Of a stretch of 64,000 nucleotides of DNA, positions 53,197 to 62,889 are shown one piece after another (within the stretch, counting starts at the first letter, position 1; every line of letters starts with the position of its first letter). The translations under genes were made by a program, and so were the position numbers. The DNA is from Pararhizobium antarcticum (GTDB lineage Bacteria > Pseudomonadota > Alphaproteobacteria > Rhizobiales > Rhizobiaceae). Location: the NCBI RefSeq assembly GCF_001885585.1, contig NZ_LSRP01000046.1, forward strand, positions 1 to 64,000, written 5' to 3'. Under the pieces are notes generated by a model, which was not told where the DNA came from, made no database searches, and saw only the letters and a program-made list of their open reading frames with translations.

Positions 53197-54537
53197 ATGG
53201 CAATTCCTGTGCAGACTGACAGCAATGCTCATCCTGGATTAACGCGCATGCGGACTGCCCAGCCACTGCCCGACAGCCTTTACGCGGAGACCGCCATGGC
53301 GGCGCCCGAGACGCCGGTTTTCGATGCGGATGCGCGGACCTCTATTGCCATCATTGGCGCCGGTTTTGCGGGTCTGTCGGCGGCATTGCATCTGGCCGAG
53401 ATGGGCGTCGATGTGACGGTGCTCGAAGCCAACGAGCCCGGCTGGGGTGCGTCGGGGCGCAATGGCGGTCAGGTCAATCCGGGACTGAAATTCAATCCGG
53501 ACGCGTTGCTGTCCCTGTTCGGTGGCGATCTTGGCGCCCGGATGATTACGCGTGCCTATGGCGGACCCGATTTCACCTTCGAACTCATCCGCCGTCTGGG
53601 CATTGACTGCGAGGCACGCCAGAACGGAACGTTGCGTGCTGCGACCCATGGAAAGGCGCTGGATGCCGTCTGCGAGACCGCCCGCCAGTGCCACGCCCAT
53701 CTCATGCCGACGCGCCTGCTTGACCGGGATGCCATTCAAGCCGCAACCGGAACCGCACATTATAGGGGCGCGCTCTTCGATCCGCGTGGCGGCGACCTGC
53801 ATCCGCTGAAATATGCCCGCGGGCTTGCCGCCGCTGCCATGGCTGCCGGTGTCCGGATCCACAGCGGCAGTCGCGTCCTGTCGGTTTCCCGCAATACAGG
53901 CGGATGGCTTCTGAAGACATCAAGGGCGAGCCTGGCCGCCGACAAGCTGCTGGTTGCCGTCAATGCCTATGCCGACGGTCTCTGGCCCGGGCTGAAACAA
54001 TCTGTCGTGCCTGTCTATAGCGCCATTGTTGCCAGCGAACCCCTGCCCGATACGCTGGCGGCCCGGATTCTGCCGCAGCGCCCGGTGCTCTATGAAAGCA
54101 GCCATATCACCGTCTATTACCGGTTGGATCGCCAGAACCGGCTCTTGATGGGCGGACGCGGGCCGCAGCGCAGTTTTGCCGGCGACACCGCGCCTGTGTC
54201 CTACCTGATCCGCCATGCCGAGCGGCTCTGGCCCGAAATGAAGGACATCCGCTGGAGCCATGCCTGGAACGGGCAACTGGCCGTCACGCCGGATCATCTG
54301 CCGCATGTTCACGAACCGTCACCGGATGTCCTCCTCTATCTCGGCTGCAATGGTCGAGGGGTGGCACTGGCGACGACCATGGGCCAGCAGCTTGCCAGCC
54401 GGCTGGTTCAGGGCAAGGATGCGGCGTTCGACCTGCCGATCAGTCCGATTACGCCAATGCGTTTTCACGCCTTCTGGCCGATGGGGGTGCACACCGCCAT
54501 GCTCTGGGGACGACTGCGCGATGCGATGGGATGGTGA
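53197..54537 (+). CDS. FAD-dependent oxidoreductase, PuuB-like (DAO family)
   Basis: Up to 446 residues. The FAD Rossmann motif is IAIIGAGFAGLSAALHLAEM, followed by EANEPGWGASGRNGGQVNPG, which is the PuuB/glycine-oxidase-type signature (GWGASGRNGGQ). C-terminal FAD contact: YLGCNGRGVALATTMGQQLA. The enzymes oxidise gamma-glutamylputrescine or related amines, but the substrate here is open. The first Met (53197) and a second (MRTAQPLPDSLYAETA at 53248) are both plausible; the latter resembles the family start. A single gene with about 230 bases of upstream DNA without other content. Confidence 0.88.
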   Translation: MAIPVQTDSNAHPGLTRMRTAQPLPDSLYAETAMAAPETPVFDADARTSIAIIGAGFAGLSAALHLAEMGVDVTVLEANEPGWGASGRNGGQVNPGLKFNPDALLSLFGGDLGARMITRAYGGPDFTFELIRRLGIDCEARQNGTLRAATHGKALDAVCETARQCHAHLMPTRLLDRDAIQAATGTAHYRGALFDPRGGDLHPLKYARGLAAAAMAAGVRIHSGSRVLSVSRNTGGWLLKTSRASLAADKLLVAVNAYADGLWPGLKQSVVPVYSAIVASEPLPDTLAARILPQRPVLYESSHITVYYRLDRQNRLLMGGRGPQRSFAGDTAPVSYLIRHAERLWPEMKDIRWSHAWNGQLAVTPDHLPHVHEPSPDVLLYLGCNGRGVALATTMGQQLASRLVQGKDAAFDLPISPITPMRFHAFWPMGVHTAMLWGRLRDAMGW

Positions 54538-54550
54538 TCCCAACAGAGGG

Positions 54551-54578
54551 TGATCCAAATGCCGGTTCCTGCCGTACC
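54551..54578 (+). promoter_or_regulatory. Possible third RpoE (ECF11)-type promoter
   Basis: TGATCC (54551-54556), 16 bases, CGTACC (54573-54578), the same boxes and spacing as at 12487 and 20574. It lies about 170 bases ahead of the DUF4864 start, 14 bases after the preceding stop. Confidence 0.45.
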
Positions 54579-54746
54579 GATTTAACATACGGAGATAACT
54601 GACGTTGCGCGAGCGTATTCAAATAGAGGGCGCAATACATTGATTACTATAGATAAATTTTACTTCAACGCAAATCGAGCAGACAACGGGTGAGCGTTTT
54701 TCGAGGTGCTATACGTTGTCAGCTATGCGAAACGGGAGAGCGTGCG

Positions 54747-55166
54747 ATGAAACGTGCAGTGCTTACCTCAGCCTTTGCAGTTTTTCTTCTTGGCGCCGGC
54801 ATGTCTGTCGCCGCAGAGCCGGTCGATACGGCGCAGACGATCATCCAGGATCAGATCGCCGCCTTCCTCAACGACGACGCAGCCGCTGCCTATTCCTTCG
54901 CCTCACCGCAGATCCGGGGCAAGTTTCCGGATCAGGACATCTTTTTCGAGATGGTCAAGCGCGGTTATACGCCGGTCTACCGGCCGGGCAACTTCGCCTT
55001 CGGTCGCAGCAAGGTGGATGGCGATACGGTCGTGCAGGAAGTGCTCATTTCGGGACCGGACGGCAAGGACTGGACGGCGCTCTATTCTGTCGTCCGGCAG
55101 CCGGATGGTTCCTACAAGATCAATGGCGTACAGATGCTGCAGCAGGCGCCCGGACCGGAAATCTGA
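54747..55166 (+). CDS. Secreted DUF4864 protein
   Basis: 139 residues from MKRAVLTSAFAVFLLGAGMS; the signal peptide ends near SVAAEPVD. The mature protein fits DUF4864: DTAQTIIQDQIAAFLNDDAA, AYSFASPQIRGKFPDQDIFF, VKRGYTPVYRPGNFAFG, then SYKINGVQMLQ. A lipocalin/SnoaL-like helix-strand fold is likely. Function unknown. The upstream DNA carries a TGATCC-N16-CGTA promoter, suggesting photo-oxidative or envelope stress induction. Stop is two bases from the tgt stop (convergent). Confidence 0.85.
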   Translation: MKRAVLTSAFAVFLLGAGMSVAAEPVDTAQTIIQDQIAAFLNDDAAAAYSFASPQIRGKFPDQDIFFEMVKRGYTPVYRPGNFAFGRSKVDGDTVVQEVLISGPDGKDWTALYSVVRQPDGSYKINGVQMLQQAPGPEI

Positions 55167-55167
55167 G

Positions 55168-56298
55168 TCAGACCGGCTGGAGATCGCCCCTCGCCCATTC
55201 CTCCTGGGTTTCCTCCATGAAGGACTGGAACCGCCCCTGCTCTATCGCGTTCCGGATCCCCTTCATCAGGTCCTGATAGTAGGAAAGATTGTTCCACGTC
55301 AGCAGCATGCCGCCGAGCGATTCGTCGGCGCGGATCAGGTGATGCAGATAGGCGCGGGAATAATCGCGTGCGGCCGGGCAGGATGACTGGTCGTCGAGCG
55401 GGCGACGATCCTCGGCATGGCGGGCATTTTTGAGGTTGACGCGGCCACGGCGGGTAAAGGCCAGGCCATGGCGACCGGCGCGGGTCGGCATGACGCAGTC
55501 GAACATGTCGATACCCCGTGCCACCGATTTCAGCATATCATCCGGCGTGCCGACGCCCATCAGGTAACGCGGCTTGTCGTGCGGCAGCGCCGGTAGCGTG
55601 ATGTCGAGCATGTCCAGCATCACCGCCTGCGGCTCGCCGACAGCAAGGCCGCCAACCGCGTACCCCTTGAGATTGAGACCGGCCAGCGCTTCGGCCGAAC
55701 GCACGCGCAAGGCCGGCACGTCGCCGCCCTGGACGATGCCGAACATGGCCTTGCCCGGCTGGTCGCCAAATGCGGTCTTGCAGCGATCGGCCCAGCGCAG
55801 CGACATTTCCATGGCGCGCTCGATCTCGTCTGGCGTCGCCGGCAGGCGCACGCACTCGTCGAGCTGCATCTGGATATCGCTGTCGAGCAGACCCTGGATC
55901 TCGATCGATCGTTCTGGCGACATGTAATGCGAGGAACCGTCAATATGCGACTTGAAGGTGACGCCCTGCTCGTCGAGCTTGCGCAGGCCGGACAGCGACA
56001 TGACCTGGAAACCGCCGCTATCGGTCAGGATCGGATAGGGCCAGCGGATCAGTTCGTGCAGGCCACCGAGACGCGCGACCCGTTCCGGGCCTGGCCGCAG
56101 CATCAAATGATAGGTGTTGCCGAGGATGATGTCGGCGCCGAGATCGCGGACCTGATCGAGATACATGGCCTTGACCGTGCCGACGGTTCCGACCGGCATG
56201 AAGGCCGGCGTGCGGATCTCGCCACGCGGCATCGAGACCGTGCCGCGCCGGGCCTTGCCGTCGGTCGCCAGAAGATTGAATTGAAACGTGTCGGTCAT
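55168..56298 (-). CDS. tgt: Queuine tRNA-ribosyltransferase, zinc site degenerate
   Basis: 376 residues, normal length. It swaps guanine-34 of tRNA for preQ1 in the queuosine pathway. Catalytic residues are in [12 protein letters not shown] and [20 protein letters not shown]. The zinc ligands of the family are C-x-C-x2-C and a later H; here the stretch reads [12 protein letters not shown] and the later one [10 protein letters not shown], so only one Cys remains and the His is Asn. The fold may be kept by other contacts. Its ATG overlaps the queA stop by four bases (56295-56298). Confidence 0.94.
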   Translation of the reverse strand: MTDTFQFNLLATDGKARRGTVSMPRGEIRTPAFMPVGTVGTVKAMYLDQVRDLGADIILGNTYHLMLRPGPERVARLGGLHELIRWPYPILTDSGGFQVMSLSGLRKLDEQGVTFKSHIDGSSHYMSPERSIEIQGLLDSDIQMQLDECVRLPATPDEIERAMEMSLRWADRCKTAFGDQPGKAMFGIVQGGDVPALRVRSAEALAGLNLKGYAVGGLAVGEPQAVMLDMLDITLPALPHDKPRYLMGVGTPDDMLKSVARGIDMFDCVMPTRAGRHGLAFTRRGRVNLKNARHAEDRRPLDDQSSCPAARDYSRAYLHHLIRADESLGGMLLTWNNLSYYQDLMKGIRNAIEQGRFQSFMEETQEEWARGDLQPV

Positions 56299-57401
56299 GA
56301 TATCTCGATCCTGGGACTATCCCGGAAAAGCAGGCTGGAATCGCCGTAAGAATAGAAGCGGTAGCCGTTTTCAATGGCATGGGCATAGGCGGCGCGCATG
56401 GTCTCAAGGCCGCTAAAGGCAGAGACCAGCATGAACAACGTCGATTTCGGCAGGTGGAAATTGGTCATCAGCAGGTCGACAGCGCGAAAGCGGTAGCCGG
56501 GCGTGATGAAGATGCCGGTCGGGCCGGACCAGGGCTGGATCGTTCCGTCCTCCCCGGCCGCACTTTCGATCAGGCGCAGCGAGGTTGTGCCGACACAGAC
56601 GATGCGCCCGCCGCGCGCCTTCACGGCGTTGAGCGCCTGCGCCGTTGCCGGGCTGACATGACCGATCTCCTCATGCATCACGTGGTCGTCGGTATCGTCG
56701 GCCTTCATCGGCAGGAAGGTGCCGGCGCCGACATGCAGCGTTACGAAATGCCGTTCGACGCCGACCGCCTCCAGAGCTGACAGCAGCCGCTCGGTAAAGT
56801 GAAGGCCGGCCGTGGGTGCTGCGACCGCACCGGACTGGCGCGCATAGACCGTTTGGTAGTCCGTGCGGTCCTTGTCGTCCTCGGCACGCTTGGAGGCGAT
56901 GTAGGGCGGCAGTGGAATATGGCCGACGGCAAGAATGGCTTCATCCAGCGCAGGGCCCGAGAGATCAAAGCGCAGGGTCACCTCGCCCGCCTCGCCTTTT
57001 TCCTCGACGGTCGCATCGAGTGTACCGAGCAGGCAGGTGTTGTCGCCCTGGCCGAAGGTTATCCGGTCGCCGGGCTTCAGGCGCTTGGCAGGCCGGGCAA
57101 AGGCTTTCCAGCGGTCCTGTGCGATGCGCATGTGCAAGGTCAGCGAAACCTGCGAAATGGCCTCTTCGCCACGCCGGCGCAGGCCTTCGAGCTGGGCCGG
57201 TATGACCTTTGTATCGTTGAAGACGAGCGCGTCGCCCGGGCGCAGGAAGGATGGCAGATCCAGCACCGAATGATCGGCGAGCGCCTCTTCCGGCCCCGCA
57301 TCCGGCTTGACGACAAGCAGGCGCGCAGCGTCGCGCGGGCTGGCGGGCCGCAGCGCAATATTGTCGTCCGGGAGTTCGAAATCGAAGATGTCGACGCGCA
57401 T
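56295..57401 (-). CDS. queA: S-adenosylmethionine:tRNA ribosyltransferase-isomerase
   Basis: 368 residues starting [20 protein letters not shown]. It transfers the ribosyl group of SAM to preQ1-34 in tRNA, forming epoxyqueuosine. Motifs: [47 protein letters not shown] and MHEEIGHV, and [20 protein letters not shown]. It lies upstream of tgt with overlapping ends, and downstream of the two cyclophilin genes, separated from them by a terminator-like hairpin. Confidence 0.96.
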   Translation of the reverse strand: MRVDIFDFELPDDNIALRPASPRDAARLLVVKPDAGPEEALADHSVLDLPSFLRPGDALVFNDTKVIPAQLEGLRRRGEEAISQVSLTLHMRIAQDRWKAFARPAKRLKPGDRITFGQGDNTCLLGTLDATVEEKGEAGEVTLRFDLSGPALDEAILAVGHIPLPPYIASKRAEDDKDRTDYQTVYARQSGAVAAPTAGLHFTERLLSALEAVGVERHFVTLHVGAGTFLPMKADDTDDHVMHEEIGHVSPATAQALNAVKARGGRIVCVGTTSLRLIESAAGEDGTIQPWSGPTGIFITPGYRFRAVDLLMTNFHLPKSTLFMLVSAFSGLETMRAAYAHAIENGYRFYSYGDSSLLFRDSPRIEIS

Positions 57402-57436
57402 GGCTATTCGTTCAAAAACGGGTTTCTAAAAACAGC

Positions 57437-57482
57437 AAACCCGCCCCGGTGCCCTTTCGGGGCCGTCCGGGACGGGTTTTTG
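57437..57482 (-). terminator. Hairpin between ppiB and queA
   Basis: AAACCCGCCCCGG pairs with CCGGGACGGGTTT apart from one mismatch, with an inner hairpin in the loop; T-runs lie on both sides. It can stop transcription from ppiB before queA. Confidence 0.6.
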
Positions 57483-57494
57483 ACTTAGCGTCAA

Positions 57495-58004
57495 TCAGGC
57501 GTTGGCAGCAAGCTTCATCGAAACGATGCTATCGGGATCCTTGACGGGCTCGCCCTTCTTGATGTTGTCGATGACGTCCATGCCTTCAATGACCTGACCC
57601 CAGACAGAATACTGTTTGTTGAGCCACGGGCTGTCCGTGAAGCAGATAAAGAACTGCGAATTGGCGGAATTCGGCATCTGGCTGCGGGCCATGGAGCATG
57701 TGCCGCGCACATGGCTCATATTGGAAAACTCGGCCTTCAGGTCCGGCTTGTCGGAGCCGCCCATGCCGGCACGTGCCGGGTTGAAGTCCTTGCCACCCTT
57801 CTTGCCGAACTGCACGTCGCCAGTCTGCGCCATGAAGTCGGCGATGACGCGGTGAAAGACGACGCCGTCATAGGCGCCTTCGGCGCAGAGTTCCTTGATG
57901 CGGGCAACGTGGCCTGGTGCCAGATCCGGCAGAAGCTGGATTGTGACCTGCCCCTTGGTGGTCTCGAGGATGACGGTGTTTTCGGGATCCTTGATCTCGG
58001 CCAT
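57495..58004 (-). CDS. ppiB: Cytoplasmic peptidyl-prolyl cis-trans isomerase (cyclophilin B type)
   Basis: 169 residues without a signal peptide. The cyclophilin core is VVFHRVIADFMAQTGD, then GTCSMARSQMPNSANSQFFI and CFTDSPWLNKQYSVWGQVIE. The catalytic Arg is in FHRVI, and the QFFI/MA/W residues match single-domain bacterial cyclophilins. It isomerises prolyl bonds of cytoplasmic proteins. Only 26 bases downstream of the exported paralogue, so it is in one unit. Confidence 0.94.
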   Translation of the reverse strand: MAEIKDPENTVILETTKGQVTIQLLPDLAPGHVARIKELCAEGAYDGVVFHRVIADFMAQTGDVQFGKKGGKDFNPARAGMGGSDKPDLKAEFSNMSHVRGTCSMARSQMPNSANSQFFICFTDSPWLNKQYSVWGQVIEGMDVIDNIKKGEPVKDPDSIVSMKLAANA

Positions 58005-58030
58005 GGTTTTCTCCTTTGTTGTAGGTGTTT

Positions 58031-58600
58031 TTACTTGCCGACCTTGACGCTCATCATCCGGTCGGGATCGGTGACGGAACCGTTGTTGGACTCGTCACCC
58101 ATCTTGATCTTGTCGACATTCTCCATGCCTTCGACGACGTTTCCGACGACCGTATACTGGCCGTTCAGGAAATCGCCGGGTGCGAACATGATGAAGAACT
58201 GCGAGTTGGCGGAATTCGGATCCTGGCTGCGGGCCATGCCGACCGTGCCGCGGGCAAAGGGTTCCGACGAGAATTCAGCCTCGACGTCCGGCTTCGAGGA
58301 GCCGCCCATGCCGGCCATGTCGGCCTTGAAGTCCTTTTCCATGTTTCCATACTGCACGTCACCGGTCTGGGCCATGAAGCCCGGAATGACGCGGTGGAAG
58401 GCAACATTGTTGTATTCACCGGCCTCGGCCAGTTCCTTGACGCGGGCGACGTGCTTCGGCGCCAGGTCGGGACGCAGCTCGATGACCACAGGGCCGTCTT
58501 TCAGCGTGATCGTCAGGTATTCCTTCGCCTGGGCATAGGCGGACCCTGCGACGGATGCCGCCAGAAGTGCGCCTGCGAGAGCGATTTGGAGGATTTTCAT
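58031..58600 (-). CDS. ppiA: Periplasmic peptidyl-prolyl cis-trans isomerase (cyclophilin A type)
   Basis: 189 residues from MKILQIALAGALLAASVAGS; the signal peptide is cleaved after AYAQA. Mature cyclophilin: NVAFHRVIPGFMAQTGD, RGTVGMARSQDPNSANSQFF and IMFAPGDFLNGQYTVVGNVV. It resembles the ppiB product over most of its length, indicating a tandem duplication with signal-peptide gain or loss, a frequent pattern in rhizobia. A frame extending another 33 codons upstream is not credible. Confidence 0.93.
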   Translation of the reverse strand: MKILQIALAGALLAASVAGSAYAQAKEYLTITLKDGPVVIELRPDLAPKHVARVKELAEAGEYNNVAFHRVIPGFMAQTGDVQYGNMEKDFKADMAGMGGSSKPDVEAEFSSEPFARGTVGMARSQDPNSANSQFFIMFAPGDFLNGQYTVVGNVVEGMENVDKIKMGDESNNGSVTDPDRMMSVKVGK

Positions 58601-58634
58601 GATAACTCCCGTGAAGATGATGTGAGGAAATGCG

Positions 58635-59129
58635 TCAGGTTTTGCGTTTTGCAGCCAGCGCAAGATGAACGCCTTTCGGCACGAAGGCGGAAACATCACC
58701 GCCCATGGCCGCGATCTGGCGGACCAATGTGGCGGTAATGGGCCGCGAGGCCGTTCCGGCCGGCAGAAACAGGGTCTGGATATCGGGCGCCATCTGCCGG
58801 TTCATGCCAGCCATCTGCATTTCATAGTCGAGGTCGGTTCCGTCGCGCAGACCGCGCACCAGCAGCGATGCGCCATGCGCGCGTGCCGCATCGACAACCA
58901 GAGTATCAAATGACACGACCGACACATCACCTGCCCTGCCCGGCAGATACCCGCCCAGCGCCTGGCGGATAAGGTCGGCACGTTCATCGAAGGTGAACAG
59001 GGGTGTTTTTCCCGGATGGATACCGATCGCGACAATGACCCGCGCCGAAACGTTCAGCGCCTGAACCAGCACGTCAAGGTGTCCGTTGGTCATCGGATCA
59101 AAGGATCCCGGGTAAAAAGCAGTGGTCAT
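58635..59129 (-). CDS. coaD: Phosphopantetheine adenylyltransferase
   Basis: 164 residues from [20 protein letters not shown]. Nucleotidyltransferase hallmarks are the T/HxGH motif ([12 protein letters not shown]), [19 protein letters not shown] and the SSTLVR-like end ([15 protein letters not shown]). It makes dephospho-CoA from phosphopantetheine and ATP, the penultimate step of coenzyme A synthesis. Thirty-four bases separate it from ppiA, which follows in the same direction. Confidence 0.95.
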   Translation of the reverse strand: MTTAFYPGSFDPMTNGHLDVLVQALNVSARVIVAIGIHPGKTPLFTFDERADLIRQALGGYLPGRAGDVSVVSFDTLVVDAARAHGASLLVRGLRDGTDLDYEMQMAGMNRQMAPDIQTLFLPAGTASRPITATLVRQIAAMGGDVSAFVPKGVHLALAAKRKT

Positions 59130-59354
59130 CGCGTCTGTTCCGTTTGGACAGCCTTTTGTCATGGACGGCGCAGCACTGCAAGGGATCGGTACCGCTGCAC
59201 CCCCGTGTTCCCCCGGAAACAGCCGGCTTCATCGATGAACTTTATATGAATGACATGTTCAAGCGCGCTTCACGCAGAAACCGTACAATAGAAAACAAGA
59301 GCGACTGGAACTTTTTTCAAGCACCGCCGTTACTATGATGAAAGGATCACGGCT

Positions 59355-59477
59355 ATGGCAATTCTTCTTCTGTCGATCACAATGTTTTTTCTCATGATCT
59401 TTGCAACGGTCAATGCAATCCGCACTGAATCCCGCGCCGAGAACAGAGCAATGCGCAACACCCAACTGATGAACTGA
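59355..59477 (+). CDS. Tiny membrane protein 1 (40 residues)
   Basis: Reads MAILLLSITMFFLMIFATVN, then AIRTESRAENRAMRNTQLMN: one N-terminal membrane helix followed by a charged tail. AAAGGA lies ten bases upstream of the ATG. The next small gene begins 13 bases after its stop, so the two appear to form an operon between convergent-facing core genes. Unrecognised family. Its conservation in other genomes would be the decisive test. Confidence 0.6.
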   Translation: MAILLLSITMFFLMIFATVNAIRTESRAENRAMRNTQLMN

Positions 59478-59490
59478 AAGGTTTACCCCA

Positions 59491-59631
59491 ATGGCTATTG
59501 TCATGATGTTGGTATCTGCAGTGATTAGTATCGTGTTCCTTGTCGATTTCACCAAAACCATTCTCGAGTTGCAACGCGATCGGATGGAACTGAAAAATGC
59601 AGGCCGTGAAGCCGGTGGGTTCGGCGTCTGA
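59491..59631 (+). CDS. Tiny membrane protein 2 (46 residues)
   Basis: Reads MAIVMMLVSAVISIVFLVDF followed by TKTILELQRDRMELKNAGRE and a short end. A single helix at the N-terminus, then a charged amphipathic helix. GAAAGG lies about ten bases before the ATG and overlaps the stop of the first small gene. The two share layout (MAI start, helix, charged tail) and may be paralogues. A terminator follows about 95 bases later. Confidence 0.6.
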   Translation: MAIVMMLVSAVISIVFLVDFTKTILELQRDRMELKNAGREAGGFGV

Positions 59632-59725
59632 CGAGAAGTGAAAGATGTGGCCATGTGTAACGTGGCCTCCAGTCAAAAGTTTCAAAGAACCGACAGCGAA
59701 GCCTCCAGCCGCTGTTGGATCTCAA

Positions 59726-59758
59726 AAGCCGGACGGTTCCCCTGCCAGTCCGGTTTTT
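59726..59758 (+). terminator. Terminator after the two tiny membrane protein genes
   Basis: CCGGAC (59729-59734) pairs with GTCCGG (59748-59753) across a 13-base loop, followed by TTTTT. Confidence 0.65.
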
Positions 59759-59809
59759 CTTTGCCTTCTTCAAGCTTGCAGCCGTACCAACACCCTGTTC
59801 TTTGAATGC

Positions 59810-59842
59810 AAAAAGCCGGGCGATGAAACCGCCCGGCTTTTT
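59810..59842 (-). terminator. Bidirectional terminator at the gyrA 3' end
   Basis: AAAAAGCCGGGCG and CGCCCGGCTTTTT form a perfect 13-bp stem with loop ATGAAAC. It lies 20 bases past the gyrA stop and works on both strands. Confidence 0.9.
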
Positions 59843-59861
59843 CTATGGACAGGAAAGCCTG

Positions 59862-62654
59862 TTACTCCGAAGATGCTTCCGGCGTAGCTTCGTCCGCTAC
59901 GATGTCGCCTTCCGCCGTTTCGGTGGCAGCGATGGCATCTTCATCATCTTCCGGTTCCGAAATACGTTCGACGGAAACGACCTTCTCATCCTTGGCCGTG
60001 GAGAAGATCGTCACACCCTTGGTCGCACGGCTGGCGAGGCGAATGCCGCCGACCGGAACGCGGATCAGCTGTCCGCCGTCGGAGACCAGCATGATCTGGT
60101 CGCTTTCCTCGACCGGGAAGGCCGCGACGAGTTCGCCGATTTCAGCGGTCTTCGAGGTATCGGTAGCACGGATCCCCTTGCCGCCACGGCCAGATGTACG
60201 GAAGTCATAGGTCGAGGAGCGCTTGCCGAAGCCCTTGACGGACACTGTCAGCACGAATTGCTCGCGCGCCTTCAGTTCGTCATAACGTTCGTTTGCCAGT
60301 TCGCCCTCTTCCATGACCTCTTCGCCCACCAGCGCGATCTCTTCTTCCTCGCCGGTCGCCGCCCTGCGTTCGGCAGCTGCACGCTTGAGATAGGCCGCAC
60401 GCTCCCAGGGTTCGGCGTCGACATGGCCGACAATGGTCATCGAAATGATCCGGTCGTCCTTGCCGAGCGAAATGCCGCGCACGCCGATCGAGTTGCGACC
60501 GGCAAAGACGCGCACGTCATCGACCGGGAAGCGGATGCACTGGCCGAGCGCCGTCGTCAGGAGCACATCGTCCTGATCGGTACAGGTCTCGACGGAGAGG
60601 ATTTCGTCACCCTCATCCTCGAGTTTCATGGCGATCTTGCCGTTGCGGTTGACCTGGACGAAGTCCGACAGCTTGTTGCGACGCACCGTGCCGCGGGTCG
60701 TCGAGAACATGACGTCGAGGTTTGCCCAGGTGGTCTCGTCTTCGGGCAGCGGCATGATCGTGGTGATGCGTTCGCCGGCTTCCAGCGGCAGCATGTTGAT
60801 CAGCGCCTTGCCGCGCGATTGCGGCGTGCCGATGGGCAGACGCCAGACCTTTTCCTTGTAAACGATGCCACGCGACGAGAAGAACAGCATCGGCGTATGC
60901 GTATCGGCCACGAACAGGCGCGTTACAAAATCCTCGTCACGCGTCGCCATGCCGGAGCGGCCCTTGCCGCCGCGCCGCTGGGCACGATAGGTGGCGAGCG
61001 GCACGCGCTTGATGTAGCCGAGATGCGACACGGTGATGACCATGTCTTCCTGCGCGATCAGGTCCTCGTCGTCCATGTCAGGACCACCTTCCATGATCTC
61101 GGTGCGCCTTGGCGTGCCGAATTCGTCACGGACAGAGGCAAGCTCGTCCTTGACGATGGTCATGATGCGGATGCGCGACGACAGAATGTCGAGATAGTCG
61201 CTGATCTCTGCGCCGATCTTGTTCAGTTCGTCGCCGATTTCGTCGCGGCCGAGCGCCGTCAGGCGGGCAAGACGCAGTTCGAGGATGGCGCGGGCCTGTT
61301 CTTCCGAGAGATTGTAGGTCAGGTCCTCGTTGATCCGGTGGCGCGGATCGTCGATCAGGCGGATCAGGCTTTCGACATCGGCCGCCGGCCAGCGTCGTGT
61401 CATCAACTGTTCACGCGCCGTTGCCGGATCAGGCGCACTGCGGATCAGCTTGATGATTTCGTCGATATTGGCGACGGCGATGGCGAGGCCGACAAGGACA
61501 TGGGCCCGGTCGCGGGCCTTGCGCAGAAGATACTTCGTGCGGCGGCTGACGACTTCCTCGCGGAAGGACACGAAGGCGCGCAGCATGTCGAGCAGCGTCA
61601 TCTGCTCCGGCTTGCCACCATTGAGAGCCACCATGTTGCAGCCAAACGAGGTCTGCAGTGGCGTGTAGCGGTAGAGCTGGTTGAGGATCACCTCGGCATT
61701 GGCATCGCGCTTCAACTCGACGACAACGCGATAGCCCTGGCGGTCGGATTCATCGCGCAGGTCGGAAATGCCCTCGATGCGCTTGTCCTTGACCAGTTCG
61801 GCCATCTTCTCGATCATCGTCGACTTGTTCACCTGAAAGGGAACTTCGGTGATGATGATCTGTTCGCGGTCGCCGCGCATCGGCTCGATGGTCGCACGGC
61901 CGCGCATGATCACGGATCCGCGGCCGGTCTCATAGGCGGAGCGAACGCCCGAGCGGCCGAGAATGAAGGCGCCGGTCGGGAAATCCGGCCCCGGAATGAT
62001 CTCCATCAATTGCGGCAGTTCGAGCCCGGGTTCGTCGATCAGCGCGATGCAGCCGTTGATGACTTCCACCAGATTGTGCGGCGGAATGTTGGTCGCCATG
62101 CCGACCGCGATGCCGCCGGCGCCGTTGACGAGCAGGTTCGGGAATTTCGCCGGGACAACGACGGGCTCGGACATCGTGCCGTCATAGTTGTCGCGAAAAT
62201 CGACGGTTTCCTTGTCGAGGTCGTCGAGCAGCGCATGCGCTGCCTTCTCGAGCCGGCATTCCGTGTACCGCTGGGCAGCCGGCGGGTCACCGTCGATCGA
62301 ACCAAAATTGCCCTGGCCATCGATCAGCGGCATACGCAGCGACCAGGGTTGGGCCATGCGCGCCAAGGCGTCGTAGATCGCCGAGTCACCATGCGGGTGA
62401 TACTTACCCATCACGTCACCGGTGACGCGGGCGCACTTGACGTATTTCTTGTTCCAGTCCAGCCCAAGCTCGTTCATCCCGAACAGGATGCGCCTGTGGA
62501 CCGGTTTCAGGCCATCCCGGACATCGGGAAGCGCGCGACTGACGATGACACTCATCGCGTAGTCGAGATACGACCGCTGCATCTCTTCCATGATGGAAAT
62601 AGGCTCGATGCCTGGTGGGTTCTTGCCGCCGCCGGGTGTGCTTTGTTCAGTCAA
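59862..62654 (-). CDS. gyrA: DNA gyrase subunit A
   Basis: 930 residues. The breakage-reunion domain has [20 protein letters not shown] with the catalytic Tyr in ECRLEKAAH-flanking AQRYTECR (tyrosine of the ...RYTE... motif), and the coiled coil reads [20 protein letters not shown]. The C-terminal beta-pinwheel has the GyrA box QRRGGKG (residues about 570-576). In the quinolone-resistance region, the residues equal to E. coli Ser83 and Asp87 are Ser and Asp (GDSAIYDA), the susceptible type. The tail is acidic ([16 protein letters not shown]). A 186-base region to marC carries its promoter. Confidence 0.96.
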   Translation of the reverse strand: MTEQSTPGGGKNPPGIEPISIMEEMQRSYLDYAMSVIVSRALPDVRDGLKPVHRRILFGMNELGLDWNKKYVKCARVTGDVMGKYHPHGDSAIYDALARMAQPWSLRMPLIDGQGNFGSIDGDPPAAQRYTECRLEKAAHALLDDLDKETVDFRDNYDGTMSEPVVVPAKFPNLLVNGAGGIAVGMATNIPPHNLVEVINGCIALIDEPGLELPQLMEIIPGPDFPTGAFILGRSGVRSAYETGRGSVIMRGRATIEPMRGDREQIIITEVPFQVNKSTMIEKMAELVKDKRIEGISDLRDESDRQGYRVVVELKRDANAEVILNQLYRYTPLQTSFGCNMVALNGGKPEQMTLLDMLRAFVSFREEVVSRRTKYLLRKARDRAHVLVGLAIAVANIDEIIKLIRSAPDPATAREQLMTRRWPAADVESLIRLIDDPRHRINEDLTYNLSEEQARAILELRLARLTALGRDEIGDELNKIGAEISDYLDILSSRIRIMTIVKDELASVRDEFGTPRRTEIMEGGPDMDDEDLIAQEDMVITVSHLGYIKRVPLATYRAQRRGGKGRSGMATRDEDFVTRLFVADTHTPMLFFSSRGIVYKEKVWRLPIGTPQSRGKALINMLPLEAGERITTIMPLPEDETTWANLDVMFSTTRGTVRRNKLSDFVQVNRNGKIAMKLEDEGDEILSVETCTDQDDVLLTTALGQCIRFPVDDVRVFAGRNSIGVRGISLGKDDRIISMTIVGHVDAEPWERAAYLKRAAAERRAATGEEEEIALVGEEVMEEGELANERYDELKAREQFVLTVSVKGFGKRSSTYDFRTSGRGGKGIRATDTSKTAEIGELVAAFPVEESDQIMLVSDGGQLIRVPVGGIRLASRATKGVTIFSTAKDEKVVSVERISEPEDDEDAIAATETAEGDIVADEATPEASSE

Positions 62655-62889
62655 TTGTGATCACGATCTTTGTTCAGAATCAGACAGATTTTTATAGCCG
62701 AATGCACCGGCCAGCGCCAATTTCGGCACGGGGTTTTGAACAGGCTTTTGCCGCCATCGGCGCAAATCCGGGCATTTCGGTAGCAAAAGGCCCAGCCCCC
62801 TGATTAGCGCTCTTTCCATCCAAGGTCCACTCGCTTAACACTTGCGGCCAAGTCCCTGGAAAGGGACGCAATCCGCGAGGGGGCCCCGG

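Noticed and set aside
59715-62660. A 981-codon plus-strand open frame
   Set aside because: It lies antisense over gyrA. The minus-strand protein has full gyrase motifs; the long antisense opening is a by-product of GC-rich third positions.
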